Shown here piece by piece: positions 26,092 to 35,373 of a DNA stretch of 64,000 bases (position 1 is its first letter; every line of letters starts with the position of its first letter). The notes beneath the pieces are model-generated. The model searched no databases. It was given only the letters and a program-made list of their open reading frames with translations, and was not told the origin of the DNA. Both the position numbers and the translations under genes were made by a program. Source of the DNA: Thauera terpenica 58Eu (GTDB lineage: Bacteria > Pseudomonadota > Gammaproteobacteria > Burkholderiales > Rhodocyclaceae). The stretch covers positions 1 to 64,000 of the forward strand of contig NZ_ATJV01000024.1 in assembly GCF_000443165.1 (NCBI RefSeq). The letters are read 5' to 3'.

Positions 26092-27060
26092 GTGACCGAC
26101 ACCTCCCCCCGCCCCAGCCTTCCCCCCGCACTGCTGCTGCTCGGCCCCACCGCCAGCGGCAAGACCGCCGGCGCGCTCAGCCTTGCCCGCGCCTTGCCGC
26201 TCGAGATCATCAGCGTGGACTCCGCGCTCGTGTATCGCGACATGGATATCGGCACCGCCAAACCCAGCGCTGCCGAACTCGCCACCTGCCCGCATCACCT
26301 GATCGACGTGGTCTCGCCCGAAGACGCCTACTCAGCCGCCCGCTTTCGCGCCGATGCCGTTCGTCTGATGGCAGAGATCAGCGCGCGCGGTCGCATTCCC
26401 CTGCTCGTCGGCGGCACCATGCTGTACTTCAAGACGCTCCATGACGGGCTCTCGGACCTGCCCCCCGCTGACGCCGCCTTGCGCCGCGCCATTGACGCGG
26501 ACGCGGCTGCCCGTGGCTGGCCCGCGGTACACGCTGAACTGGCCATGCTCGATCCGGCTGCTGCCGCCCGCCTGGCCCCCGGCGACGCCCAGCGCATCCA
26601 GCGCGCGCTCGAGATCGTGCGCCTGAGCGGGCGCCCACTGGCCGAGAACTACGCCATCCGGGAAGACGACACTCTGCCCTGCCGGCTGCTGCCGATGGCG
26701 CTCGCACCGAGCGACCGCAGTGTATTGCACGCGCGCATCGCGAAGCGCTTCGATGCCATGCTGCACGCAGGCCTGGTCGACGAGGTCCGCCAATTGCGCC
26801 GCAACTATCGCCTGAGCGCCGACCTGCCCTCGATGCGCTGCGTTGGCTACCGCCAGGCCTGGGAATATCTCGACGGCGCCATCACTTATGACGAGCTCCA
26901 TTTCAAGGGCATCGCCGCCACCCGCCAGCTCGCCAAGCGCCAGCTCACCTGGCAGCGCCAGTTTCGCGAAACCTGGCCCAGCCTGGTCGAGCTCGACTGC
27001 CTGCGCCCCGACCTCGCCGACGCCATCCGCGACACCGCACTGCAACTGCTTGCAGCCTGA
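26092..27060 (+). CDS. miaA: tRNA dimethylallyltransferase
   Basis: Adds an isopentenyl group to A37 of tRNAs reading UNN codons. It has 322 residues. The P-loop is GPTASGKT near the N-terminus, with [18 protein letters not shown] (substrate-binding Asp), [33 protein letters not shown], and [17 protein letters not shown] with the conserved tRNA-binding segment. The GTG at 26092 gives the family length and a GATAAT -10 lies 30 bases upstream; the open frame extends further up without conservation. Confidence 0.94.
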   Translation: MTDTSPRPSLPPALLLLGPTASGKTAGALSLARALPLEIISVDSALVYRDMDIGTAKPSAAELATCPHHLIDVVSPEDAYSAARFRADAVRLMAEISARGRIPLLVGGTMLYFKTLHDGLSDLPPADAALRRAIDADAAARGWPAVHAELAMLDPAAAARLAPGDAQRIQRALEIVRLSGRPLAENYAIREDDTLPCRLLPMALAPSDRSVLHARIAKRFDAMLHAGLVDEVRQLRRNYRLSADLPSMRCVGYRQAWEYLDGAITYDELHFKGIAATRQLAKRQLTWQRQFRETWPSLVELDCLRPDLADAIRDTALQLLAA

Positions 27061-27120
27061 ACACAACCGACGGGGCATCGGCCCAATCCCTCCAAACCCA
27101 CACATCAAGGAAGCCCCAGC

Positions 27121-27666
27121 ATGGACCAGCAGATCATCGACGACGTCAATCAGTGGCTCGATGAGGTCGTGATCGGCCTCAACCTCTGCCCCTTCGCCGC
27201 CAAGCCACAACGTGAAAAGCGCGTGCGCATCGCAGTCAGTCATGCCACCGACGAAGAAGCCCTGCTCAACGACCTGCAAGCCGAACTCGAGCGCCTGTCG
27301 GACACCCCTGCCACCGAGCTGGAAACCACCCTGCTGGCGATCCCCGACATGCTCGAGGATTTCGCTCAGTACAACGACTTTCTCGACGCGGTAGACCTGT
27401 GGGTGGAACAGTTTGGCTGGGAAGGCGAACTGCAAGTCGCCAGCTTCCACCCCAACTACCAGTTCGCTGACACCGAGCTCGACGAGCCCGGCAACCTCAC
27501 CAACCGCTCGCCCTGGCCGCTGCTGCACATCATCCGCGAAGAAAGTCTGGAGCAGGCGCTCGAGCACTATCCGGAAGCGGATCAGATCCCCGCGCGCAAC
27601 ATCCTGCGCATGGAGGCCCTGAGCACGGAGGACAAGGTCAGGCTGTTTCCCTACCTGTTCGGCTAA
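27121..27666 (+). CDS. DUF1415 protein
   Basis: A 181-residue cytoplasmic protein of the DUF1415 family. It starts with a conserved WLDEVVIGLNLCPFAAK segment containing a lone Cys, and later reads DMLEDFAQYNDFLD, LQVASFHPNYQFADTE and NRSPWPLLHIIREES. The C-FHP-N and NRSP-P motifs suggest an enzyme, but no activity is known. It follows miaA by 60 nt on the same strand and may be co-transcribed. Confidence 0.88.
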   Translation: MDQQIIDDVNQWLDEVVIGLNLCPFAAKPQREKRVRIAVSHATDEEALLNDLQAELERLSDTPATELETTLLAIPDMLEDFAQYNDFLDAVDLWVEQFGWEGELQVASFHPNYQFADTELDEPGNLTNRSPWPLLHIIREESLEQALEHYPEADQIPARNILRMEALSTEDKVRLFPYLFG

Positions 27667-27782
27667 CCCTGCACTGCGTCACTCGCGCCCACCGGCGATC
27701 AGTGTTTTCTCTTTGAAAATCAGCCGCTTCTATGCACCTTTCGACTCTCGGGCGGGCTCCTCATGGCAAGCGGATTTCGGCC

Positions 27783-27812
27783 TTGGCAGTCGTCGCACGC
27801 AAGGAGTACAGT
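27783..27812 (+). promoter_or_regulatory. Possible promoter of the YdcH gene
   Basis: TTGGCA (27783-27788), 18-bp spacer and TACAGT (27807-27812), about 50 bases before the gene. The rest of the 27667-27860 gap shows nothing else I can name. Confidence 0.4.
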
Positions 27813-27860
27813 GGGGGCGAGAGCAGGTTTCATCCCTGACCACAACTCCAAGGAGTGCCT

Positions 27861-28079
27861 ATGTTTCCTGAACATCGCGAACTGATCAGCCAGCTCAAGA
27901 CCACCGATCGCTACTTCTCGAACCTGTTCGACAAGCACAATGAGCTTGACCAGAAGATCAAGAACATCGAAGCCCGTATCCAGCCCGGGACGCCGGAAGA
28001 GATTGATGTGCTGAAGAAGGAAAAGCTGCTTCTGAAGGATCAGGTCTATGCCGTGCTGAAAAAGGCCGCTGCGGCCTGA
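27861..28079 (+). CDS. YdcH-family small coiled protein (DUF465)
   Basis: A 72-residue, mostly helical cytoplasmic protein. It starts FPEHRELISQLKTTDRYFSNLFDKHNELDQKI, the DUF465 hallmark, and carries a Lys-rich segment DVLKKEKLLLKDQVYAVLKK. The function of the family is not established. AAGGAG at 27850-27855 fixes the ATG at 27861. It is a single-gene unit followed by a strong terminator. Confidence 0.9.
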   Translation: MFPEHRELISQLKTTDRYFSNLFDKHNELDQKIKNIEARIQPGTPEEIDVLKKEKLLLKDQVYAVLKKAAAA

Positions 28080-28137
28080 GTGGTTGGGAGTTTCGGCCTC
28101 GAAAGCCCGAAAATCAGCTCCAGAGCGGGCTGATTGA

Positions 28138-28176
28138 CAAGGCCCCGGATGGGAGAACTCATCCGGGGCCTTGTTG
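28138..28176 (+). terminator. Terminator after the YdcH gene
   Basis: A perfect 14-bp stem (28138-28151 with 28160-28173) and 8-nt loop followed by TTG. The stem is GC-rich (GGCCCCGGATG core). Its 3' arm overlaps the first unit of a tandem repeat. Confidence 0.8.
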
Positions 28177-28214
28177 CGTGTAGGCCTTGTTGCGTGTAGG
28201 CCTTGCTGTGTCGA
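28167..28214 (+). repeat. 16-bp tandem repeat beyond the YdcH terminator
   Basis: Unit GGCCTTGTTGCGTGTA occurs twice exactly (28167-28182, 28183-28198) and a third time degenerately as GGCCTTGCTGTGTCGA (28199-28214), followed by a weak fourth match. The first copy contains the 3' side of the terminator stem, so the array may have arisen by slippage of that sequence. Confidence 0.85.
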
Positions 28215-28308
28215 GACCTTGTCAGCGCCGGGCCGTGTGATCCTTGCCCTCGCCAGCGCGTGCACGGTCTGCAGCCATCAAGCCTGGGGCGCTGCCTTAC
28301 TCGCGGCT

Positions 28309-31300
28309 TCAGGCCTGCACCTGGGCCTGGGCCAGCACGACGCGCTCCCGACGTGCCAGCAAGGTATACACAGTGGGCACCACGAACAGGGTGAAGAAGG
28401 TGCCCAGCAGCAGCCCGCCCACGATCACCCAGCCGATCTGCTGCCGGCTCTCCGCGCCGGCGCCGCTTGCCAGCGCAAGTGGCACCGAGCCCAGCACCAT
28501 GGCGCCGGTCGTCATCAGGATGGGGCGCAGGCGCAGCACCGAAGCTTCGATCACCGCGTCCAGGCGCTCACGGCCCTGTTCGCGCAACTGGTTGGCAAAC
28601 TCCACGATCAGGATGCCGTGCTTGGTGATGAGCCCGACCAGGGTCAGCAGCCCGATCTGGCTATACACGTTGAGCGTGCCGCCCGTCAGCCACAACGCAC
28701 CGAGCGCACCCGTCATCGACAAGGGCACGGTCAGCATGATGATGAAGGGATCACGAAAACTCTCGAACTGCGCTGCCAGCACCAGGTAGATGAAAGCCAG
28801 CCCGAGCATGAACACCACTGCCAGACTGGCCGAGCTGCTGAGGAACTCACGCGACTGCCCGTCGTAATCGGTCGCATAGCCAGGCGGCAGGATGCGCGCG
28901 GCGGCCTGGTCCATCCACTTCAGGGCCTCGCCCAAGGCAAAGTCCGGTGCCAGACTGGCCGAGATGATCACCGAACGGCGCTGGCCGAAGTGGTTCAACT
29001 CGCGTGGGGCGATGGTCTCGCTCACCTTCACCACGTTGGCCAGCGGCACCATGTCACCGCTGCGCGCGCGCACGTAAATGTCGCGGATGTCGCGCGGATC
29101 GGCGCGACTGGCGCCATCCAGCTGGACGATGACGTCGTACTGCTCGGCGTCCTGCTTGTAGCGCGTCACCTGGCGGCCGCCGAGCATGGTTTCCAGGGTG
29201 CGTCCGATCACCTCCACCGCCACGCCGAGGTCGGCTGCGCGATCGCGATCCACCTCCACCGCCAATTCCGGCAGGGTCAGCTTGAGGTCGGTGTCGGGCG
29301 AAATGAAGCCGGGGTTCTCACGCATTGCGTCGAGCAGACGTTCAGTATGGAGCGCAAGCTCATCATAGGATTCGGACGACGTCACCACGAAAGACAGGGG
29401 ACGCGAGCGCGAGCTCTGCCCGAAGGCCGCCGGCATGACCGGAAAGGCATTCACGCCTGGCACCGTACGCAGCTTTGCACCCAGATCAGCCGCAATCTCG
29501 CCCGCGCTGCGCTCACGCTCGGCCCAGTCACGAAAGCCCACGAAGGAAATGCCCTGCGACACCGTCGGCGTACCGGTAATCACCAGATAGCGATCCACCT
29601 CGGGCAAGGAAGCATAGATCGCCTCGATCTCGCGCCCATAGCGGCTCATGTAGTCCATGGTCGCGCCTTCGGGGCCGCTGAAAATGCCCACTACCCGGCC
29701 GCGATCCTCGATCGGCGCGAGCTCGGTCTTGAGCTGGCCCAGCAGCAGCACCGAACTACCCGCCACCAAGGCGAACACCAGCATCACCAGCCAGCGCAGC
29801 TTGAGCGCCTGCGTCAGTACCCGGCGATAAGCCCTCGTCATCAAGTCGAGCAAGCGCTCGATGGCGTTGTACACCGGGCCGTGCCTGGGCTCATGACGCA
29901 GCAGCTGCGAGCACATCATCGGCGACAGCGTCAGCGCCACGAAACCGGACACGATCACCGCACCGGCCAGGGTCAGCGCAAACTCGGTAAACAGCTTGCC
30001 GGTGCGCCCGGTCATGAAGGCTACCGGTGCGTACACGGCGGCGAGCGTGATCGTCATCGCCACCACCGCAAAGCCGATCTCCTTCGCCCCCTTGAAGGCG
30101 GCCGCGATCGGCTCCATACCCTCCTCGATGTGGCGATAGATGTTCTCCAGCACGACGATGGAATCGTCCACCACCAGGCCGATCGCCAGCACCAGCGCGA
30201 GCAGGGTCAGCGTGTTGACCGAGAAGCCGAACACCAGCATGAGCGTGAACGCGCCCACCAGCGACACCGGAATCGTCACCAGCGGCACCAGCATTGCGCG
30301 CCAGTTACGCAGGAAGAACAGGCACACCGCCGCCACCAGCAGCACCGCCTCCCAGATGGTGGAGAACACCGCATCGATGGAGCGCTCGATGAACACCGTG
30401 CTGTCATTGGCGATGTTCATCGACATGCCCTCGGGCAGTTCGCCCTGCAGCCGCGGCATCATCTCGTCCAGCCCGCGCTTGAGGTCGAGCGGGTTGGCGG
30501 TGGCCTGCTTGATGAGACCGATCGACACCGAGGGCCTGCCCATGAAGCGTACCGAAGTGCGTTCGTCCTCGGCCGCCACCTCGACGCGGCCGATGTCGCG
30601 GATGCGCACCGGGTAATCGGCGGCTGTGGCCGGCGCACGCACCACCACGGCCTCGAACTCATCGATCCGGCTCAGGTCGGTTTGCGCCACCACCGCGAAT
30701 TCGCGCTGGCTGCTCTCGATGCGGCCAGCGGGCAGCTCCACGTTCTGCTGACGGATGGCGTCCTCCACCTCCTGCACGCTGAGGCCGAAAGCCGCCAGGC
30801 GGTCACGGTCGAGCCAGATCCGCATCGAATAGCGCCGCTCGCCATAGACACGGGCATCCGCCGCCCCGGGCAGGGTCTGCATGCGCGGCTTGATGATGCG
30901 GCTGGCAAAGTCGCTCATCTCCAGCGGCGAATGGCGATCAGAAGAGAAGGCCACCCAGATGATGGGGCTGGCGTCGGCTTCGACCTTGGCAATCACCGGC
31001 TCATCCACATCGCTGGGCAGCCGGCGGCGCACGCGTGACACACGGTCACGTACATCGGCCGCAGCGCTGTCGGCGTCGCGCTCCACGCGAAAGCGCACCG
31101 TGATCTGGCTACGCTCGGAGCGGCTGATCGAGGACAACACGTCCACACCCTCGATGCCCGCGAGCGAATCCTCCAGCGGCTTGGTGACCTGCGACTCGAT
31201 GATCTCCGCGCTGGCGCCGGCGTACTGCGTATCGACCGTCACCACCGGCTCGTCGATATTGGGATACTCGCGCACCGTCAGCCGCGAATAGGACATCAGC

Positions 31301-31374
31301 CCCACCAGCAACACCAGCAGCGACAGCACGGTCGCAAAGACCGGGCGCTTGATGCAGATCTCGGAGATGACCAT
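28309..31374 (-). CDS. RND efflux transporter permease (HAE1 type)
   Basis: A 1021-residue, 12-TM proton-driven inner-membrane pump. It has the N-terminal ICIKRPVFATVLSL helix, two periplasmic porter loops, and TM4 LALVLAIGLVVDDSIVVLENI carrying the paired Asp of proton relay. TM10 is LVGLITKHGILIVEFAN with the conserved Lys, and the cytosolic loop has SVLRLRPILMTT. The Asp and Lys place it with HAE1 drug exporters rather than heavy-metal HME pumps. The substrate is not predictable. It is co-transcribed with the adaptor 35 nt upstream; no outer-membrane channel gene is present. Confidence 0.93.
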   Translation of the reverse strand: MVISEICIKRPVFATVLSLLVLLVGLMSYSRLTVREYPNIDEPVVTVDTQYAGASAEIIESQVTKPLEDSLAGIEGVDVLSSISRSERSQITVRFRVERDADSAAADVRDRVSRVRRRLPSDVDEPVIAKVEADASPIIWVAFSSDRHSPLEMSDFASRIIKPRMQTLPGAADARVYGERRYSMRIWLDRDRLAAFGLSVQEVEDAIRQQNVELPAGRIESSQREFAVVAQTDLSRIDEFEAVVVRAPATAADYPVRIRDIGRVEVAAEDERTSVRFMGRPSVSIGLIKQATANPLDLKRGLDEMMPRLQGELPEGMSMNIANDSTVFIERSIDAVFSTIWEAVLLVAAVCLFFLRNWRAMLVPLVTIPVSLVGAFTLMLVFGFSVNTLTLLALVLAIGLVVDDSIVVLENIYRHIEEGMEPIAAAFKGAKEIGFAVVAMTITLAAVYAPVAFMTGRTGKLFTEFALTLAGAVIVSGFVALTLSPMMCSQLLRHEPRHGPVYNAIERLLDLMTRAYRRVLTQALKLRWLVMLVFALVAGSSVLLLGQLKTELAPIEDRGRVVGIFSGPEGATMDYMSRYGREIEAIYASLPEVDRYLVITGTPTVSQGISFVGFRDWAERERSAGEIAADLGAKLRTVPGVNAFPVMPAAFGQSSRSRPLSFVVTSSESYDELALHTERLLDAMRENPGFISPDTDLKLTLPELAVEVDRDRAADLGVAVEVIGRTLETMLGGRQVTRYKQDAEQYDVIVQLDGASRADPRDIRDIYVRARSGDMVPLANVVKVSETIAPRELNHFGQRRSVIISASLAPDFALGEALKWMDQAAARILPPGYATDYDGQSREFLSSSASLAVVFMLGLAFIYLVLAAQFESFRDPFIIMLTVPLSMTGALGALWLTGGTLNVYSQIGLLTLVGLITKHGILIVEFANQLREQGRERLDAVIEASVLRLRPILMTTGAMVLGSVPLALASGAGAESRQQIGWVIVGGLLLGTFFTLFVVPTVYTLLARRERVVLAQAQVQA

Positions 31375-31409
31375 CGTGACTACCCTTTATTGCTTGTGCG
31401 CACGGCGGC

Positions 31410-32552
31410 TCAACGCGTCGCCTCGGGCGCACTCGTCACCACAGGCTTCACCATCACTGCCGGCTTTGGCGCCTGCTCGCGGACAAGCACCGGCGTGCCA
31501 TCACGCAGCTTGAGCTGACCCGCACTGACCACCTGCGCCCCCTGTGCCAGTCCGCTCACAATCTCCACCACCGCATCGCGCCGCATGCCGGTGCTCACAT
31601 CCACCCGCTGCGCCTTGCCCTCGAGCACCTGATACACAAACTGCACATTGCCCGGCGCCGCCACCAGTGCCGCCTCTGGCACCACCAGCACATCCGGCCG
31701 CTCGGCCAGCACCAGGCGCACACGGACGAACACACCGGGGCGCAAGCGCCCGCCGGGATTCGCCAGGCTGGCGCGCAAACGCAGGGCTCGACCCTGGGCA
31801 TCGACCAGCGGGTCGATCGCATCGACCCGCGCTGCGAAAATCTCGTCTGGCAGGACGTCGGTCCTCAGCTCCAGCACCTGGCCCTGCTGCACACGGTCGA
31901 GGTAGAGCTCGGGCAGACGGAAGTCGAGCTTCAGCGTGGCGATGTCCTCAAGATTGATGAGCGCATCGCCGTCCTGGACGAAGTCACCCGGGCTCACGCT
32001 GCGAATACCCACCACGCCAGCAAAAGGCGCACGGATCACGGTGCGATCCAGCCGTGCCTGCGCCAGGTCCAGGTTTGCGCGCGCCAGATCCAGTTCGGCG
32101 CGCGCATTGTCGCGGCTGCTCTGGCTGACGAAATTGCGCGCAAAAAGGTCTTCGGTACGGCGTGAATTGGCGCTCGCCAGGGTCAGCCTGGCGCGCGCCT
32201 GCTGCAGTTCCGCGCGCTGCACGGCGCTGTCGAGTTCGACCAGCACTGCGCCACCTTGCACTGCCTCGCCGTCGCGAAAGCCGATGCGCGCGATACGCCC
32301 TGCAATCTCGGGTCGCAGCACCACCGATTCGTTGGACACCAACGAACCCACTGCGCTGACGTCGTACGCCATCGCCCGGCGCTCGACCGCTGCCACCTCC
32401 ACCGTAACCGGCGCCGCAGCCAGGCCACCTCCCGTAGCCGGCGCCGCGGCCGTCCCCACCGCGCGTGGCTGATTTGCATACCAGCCATACGCTGCAACAA
32501 GGGCAAGAGCAAACACACACAGGGCAATGAAAACAGAGCGACGCGATGACAT
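31410..32552 (-). CDS. RND periplasmic adaptor (membrane-fusion protein)
   Basis: A 380-residue adaptor with an N-terminal TM/signal helix (VFIALCVFALALVAAYGWYA). A lipoyl half-domain follows (LRPEIAGRIARIGFRDGEAV), then an alpha-hairpin (about 110-170, rich in Ala/Arg/Leu) and a second lipoyl half (VIRAPFAGVVGIRSVSPGDFV). A beta-barrel domain and a membrane-proximal domain end the protein (ALVAAPGNVQFVYQVLEG). It links the adjacent RND pump to a TolC-type channel encoded elsewhere. Confidence 0.92.
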   Translation of the reverse strand: MSSRRSVFIALCVFALALVAAYGWYANQPRAVGTAAAPATGGGLAAAPVTVEVAAVERRAMAYDVSAVGSLVSNESVVLRPEIAGRIARIGFRDGEAVQGGAVLVELDSAVQRAELQQARARLTLASANSRRTEDLFARNFVSQSSRDNARAELDLARANLDLAQARLDRTVIRAPFAGVVGIRSVSPGDFVQDGDALINLEDIATLKLDFRLPELYLDRVQQGQVLELRTDVLPDEIFAARVDAIDPLVDAQGRALRLRASLANPGGRLRPGVFVRVRLVLAERPDVLVVPEAALVAAPGNVQFVYQVLEGKAQRVDVSTGMRRDAVVEIVSGLAQGAQVVSAGQLKLRDGTPVLVREQAPKPAVMVKPVVTSAPEATR

Positions 32553-32700
32553 GGCAATCCGCGAGTGATCAAGAAAGATGAAACACCGCGATTGTCACAC
32601 AGGACAGCGCATGCGGCCGCTGCGCACGCCTGACAAGCTCAGCATGCAGTCGAGTGCCGCACCCCGCGGCCTGGATGCGTTTCACGCGCCGCTCTCAGCG

Positions 32701-32970
32701 TCAGCGACATTGCAGCTGGCCCGACTGTGCGTGAACCACGCACTGCAGCGCACCACACTGGCAGTTGTGCAGCACCGAGGGGCCGGCACCGCTAGCCGGG
32801 TCGATCAAAGAGAGCCCACGCGAACACGTGCACTCCTGCGACGCCAGACTGAGCATGGGCTGTGCCTGCGCAGGCGTACTACCCGACCACAGGCTGAAGA
32901 CAAGACCTGAAACGGAAACGACAACGACAACGAAGCCGGTAGCCGTCACCAGCAAGGATCGAGTTTTCAT
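32701..32970 (-). CDS. Small exported Cys-rich protein
   Basis: An 89-residue protein with a signal peptide (residues 1-36, hydrophobic core TGFVVVVVSVSGLVF, cleavage after AQA at 34-36). The mature part is about 53 residues with six Cys at 47, 49, 70, 72, 77 and 88, arranged C-x-C, C-x-C-x4-C and C. No family is recognised. AAGGAG seven bases before the ATG strongly supports translation. It lies upstream of the RND operon in the same direction, 148 nt away. Disulfides or metal binding are possible; neither is shown. Confidence 0.7.
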   Translation of the reverse strand: MKTRSLLVTATGFVVVVVSVSGLVFSLWSGSTPAQAQPMLSLASQECTCSRGLSLIDPASGAGPSVLHNCQCGALQCVVHAQSGQLQCR

Positions 32971-33302
32971 GAATGCGCTCCTTGAGTAATTCCGGGACGG
33001 CGAAGCGCCCGTCCACCTGCGCGCGCCGCTGAGCAATGTTGAACACAGCTACGCTCCGTTCACTGTATGCCTCGATGTCGCTGCGCGCTCGACTCTTGCC
33101 ATCACCCCATTCCGCGCCGCCCGGAACCCGCCCTGGATCAGGGCTCCATGCAGGCAGGGCCTACGAAATGCGCACGGTAATTGCCATGAGTCTGCGAACC
33201 CTGGTGTGGACGGTGATCGCGGCCATCGGTTTGCGGCTCGTCCTGCGGCCGGGTCGATAGGTCCGTGTCGGCTTCCAGATCCTTCTTCGATGGAGAACTC
33301 CA
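32971..33302. other. Intergenic region with a possible 30-residue membrane peptide
   Basis: No firm gene between the Cys-rich protein (minus) and the frameshifted gene (plus). A frame at 33168-33260 (+) encodes a 30-residue peptide with one hydrophobic stretch (LVWTVIAAIGLRLVL) and a weak upstream AGGG; this is only a candidate. I see no repeats or strong promoter here. Confidence 0.3.
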
Positions 33303-33645
33303 ATGAACAGTCCTCAAGCCCACGGTGACCTGACCCAGGATATGAACCGCGCGGCAGGCAGCCGAGGAACCCTTCCTGCGCCAGTTCGGCACCGCTGCCG
33401 CGCAGATTGAAACCCAGCGCACAACGATGATCCGCGCGATCTTTGCCGACGTCGTGGATCGCCCAGGCCTGGAAACAGAGCGTGCCGCGATCGCCCGCCT
33501 GCAGCACGAGCAGCAGCGTGTGCTGATTGAGCAGTTGCTCGCCGAGCGCGAGATCCTTGACGCCGAACAACGCAAACTCCTCGCACAGCTCCTGCTCGCG
33601 CAGCCAGAAAAGCCGTCAGCGCTTGAAGACCTGCATGGGCGCTAG
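33303..33645 (+). pseudogene. Frameshifted small helical protein gene
   Basis: An ATG at 33303 preceded by GGAG opens a frame that stops after 36 codons. A coding-like frame then runs in the +1 register to the stop at 33645. The break coincides with GGCAGGCA at 33353-33360, a tandem copy of the 4-base GGCA. Deleting one copy restores a single 112-residue frame reading M-N-R-A-A-A-E-E-P-F at the join. The product would be soluble, Glu/Gln/Leu-rich and probably coiled (for example LIEQLLAEREILDAEQRKLL). It is either a real pseudogene, a phase-variable slip or a sequencing error. No family is recognised. Confidence 0.6.
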
Positions 33646-33692
33646 TCCGGGCACCTCCGGCGAAAACCGTCCCGGAGATGTTTCGCCCATCG

Positions 33693-34196
33693 TCAGTCGT
33701 CAGCGACCGCGCTTGCAATCGCCCACATCAGCAACACCCCAAAACCAAGGATCAAACCCCATTTGAGCGCTGCGCACAGGGCGCTGAGCTGATAGATGAG
33801 GTCAGCATCGAAGCGCGGCATCTCGGTCAGCCAGCCATGAAAAGCGTTCTCCAGCGCATCCAGGGCCGCTGCCAGCGGCAGGCATAGACGCGCAAGGCGC
33901 TGCGCGCCAGACGAAAGCGACGCAAACAGACGCGTGCGTGTCGCCAGCAGCCAGCCAAACGCGCCGTAAGCGAGCAAGACCGCGTAATCGACGAGAAGAA
34001 AGCGCCGGTACAAGGCCAGGTCCTCGGGTGACCAGAGGTGGATGATGCGACCGAAGGTTTCTGCATCCCAGGTGAGCTGGAGCGCGACCGGCCCTGGCGT
34101 CAACACCCTCAGCTGCCACGCCATCACCAGCCACATCGAGGCGGCAAGCAGCCCGCTCACCCACAGCGCGCCCTTGCCCTCAGGTTTTTCAGCCAT
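33693..34196 (-). CDS. Hypothetical 4-TM membrane protein
   Basis: A 167-residue inner-membrane protein with four predicted TM helices: ALWVSGLLAASMWLVMAW, LLVDYAVLLAYGAFGWLLA, a central LCLPLAAALDALENAFHGW, and WGLILGFGVLLMWAIAS. The DALENAFH segment in TM3 carries charged residues. I do not recognise a family. AAGGAG lies upstream of the ATG at 34196, nine bases away. It follows the purM terminator in the same direction and is probably separate. Confidence 0.75.
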   Translation of the reverse strand: MAEKPEGKGALWVSGLLAASMWLVMAWQLRVLTPGPVALQLTWDAETFGRIIHLWSPEDLALYRRFLLVDYAVLLAYGAFGWLLATRTRLFASLSSGAQRLARLCLPLAAALDALENAFHGWLTEMPRFDADLIYQLSALCAALKWGLILGFGVLLMWAIASAVADD

Positions 34197-34236
34197 CCCG
34201 CATCTCTCCTTGCCCACCGCAGCCCGCTGCGGGTTG

Positions 34237-34263
34237 AAAAAAACCCGGTACGGGACCGGGTTT
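34237..34263 (-). terminator. Terminator of purM
   Basis: Stem AAACCCGGT / ACCGGGTTT (34241-34249, 34255-34263) with a 5-nt loop, and a run of A at 34237-34243 that is a U tract on the minus strand, 40 nt beyond the purM stop. Confidence 0.88.
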
Positions 34264-34302
34264 CCTTGCTGCTTGCGAGAGCCATGACGCTCGAGGCTCG
34301 CA

Positions 34303-35373
34303 TCAGCTCACTGTGGTCTGCGCCTCGCCATCCGCACGCGCAGCGATGCGGCCAATGCGATACACCGTCTCGCCCGCCGCCTCGAGATGGGCCTGGACCG
34401 CATCCGCCTCCGTGTCGGCCACCACCACCACCATGCCGATGCCGCAGTTGAACACGCGGTACATCTCCTGCATGTCCACCTGGCCCGCCTCCTGCAGCCA
34501 CTGAAACAGCGGCGGCAAGGTCCAGCTGCTGGCGTCGATGCGCGCGCTGAGCTCGTCGCGCAGGATGCGCGGCACGTTCTCGGTAATGCCACCGCCGGTG
34601 ATGTGGGCCATGCCCTTCACCGTGCCCGGCATCGCCTGCATGAGCGCGAGCAGTGGCTTGACGTAGAGCCGGGTGGGCTCCATCACCACCTCGCGCAGCG
34701 TGCGGCCATGAAAGTCGGCGTCGAGATCGGGCCTGGCGCGCTCGATGATCTTGCGGATCAGCGAGTAGCCGTTGGAATGTGCGCCGCTCGAGGCCAGGCC
34801 CAGCACGACGTCACCGGGCACGATCTTGCTGCCATCGATGATGTCGGCCTTCTCCACCGCGCCCACCGCAAAGCCGGCGAGGTCGTACTCGCCGGGCGGA
34901 TACATGCCGGGCATTTCGGCCGTCTCACCGCCGATGAGCGCGCAGCCGGAGAGCTCGCAGCCGAGCGCGATACCCTTGACCACGTCGGCAGCGGTGTCGA
35001 CGTCGAGCTTGCCGCAGGCAAAGTAGTCGAGGAAGAACAAGGGCTCGGCGCCCTGCACCAGGATGTCATTGACGCTCATCGCCACCAGATCCTGGCCGAC
35101 CGTGTCATGCTTGTTCCACTCGAAGGCGAGCTTGAGCTTGGTGCCGACGCCGTCGGTGCCCGAAACCAGCACCGGCTCCTTGTACTTCTTCGACAGTTCG
35201 AACAGCGCGCCGAAGCCGCCGATGCCGCCCAGCACCTCGGGGCGCATGGTGCGCCTGGCGAGCGGCTTGATGCGGTCGACCAGGGCGTCACCGGCTTCGA
35301 TGTCCACACCGGCGTCGCGATAGGAAAGGGCGCCTTGATGAGGGGCTTGTTGGGAGGATTGGGATGCGCTCAA
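34303..35373 (-). CDS. purM: Phosphoribosylformylglycinamidine cyclo-ligase
   Basis: Fifth step of purine synthesis (AIR synthetase). It has 356 residues. Motifs seen are [37 protein letters not shown] (ATP-binding loop), [44 protein letters not shown], and [17 protein letters not shown]. The start is a TTG at 35373 with AGAGGA six bases upstream. A second TTG eight codons up lacks a site. It is divergent from the AI-2E permease. Confidence 0.95.
   Translation of the reverse strand: MSASQSSQQAPHQGALSYRDAGVDIEAGDALVDRIKPLARRTMRPEVLGGIGGFGALFELSKKYKEPVLVSGTDGVGTKLKLAFEWNKHDTVGQDLVAMSVNDILVQGAEPLFFLDYFACGKLDVDTAADVVKGIALGCELSGCALIGGETAEMPGMYPPGEYDLAGFAVGAVEKADIIDGSKIVPGDVVLGLASSGAHSNGYSLIRKIIERARPDLDADFHGRTLREVVMEPTRLYVKPLLALMQAMPGTVKGMAHITGGGITENVPRILRDELSARIDASSWTLPPLFQWLQEAGQVDMQEMYRVFNCGIGMVVVVADTEADAVQAHLEAAGETVYRIGRIAARADGEAQTTVS

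Noticed and set aside
28171-31038. 955-codon plus-strand open frame opposite the RND permease
   Set aside because: His/Gln/Arg-rich translation is typical of an antisense frame in GC-rich coding DNA; the minus strand encodes a full RND pump with all conserved motifs.
33049-33570. 173-codon minus-strand frame over the frameshifted gene
   Set aside because: Lacks a ribosome binding site and conserved features; the plus-strand reading with the 4-bp duplication explains the region better.
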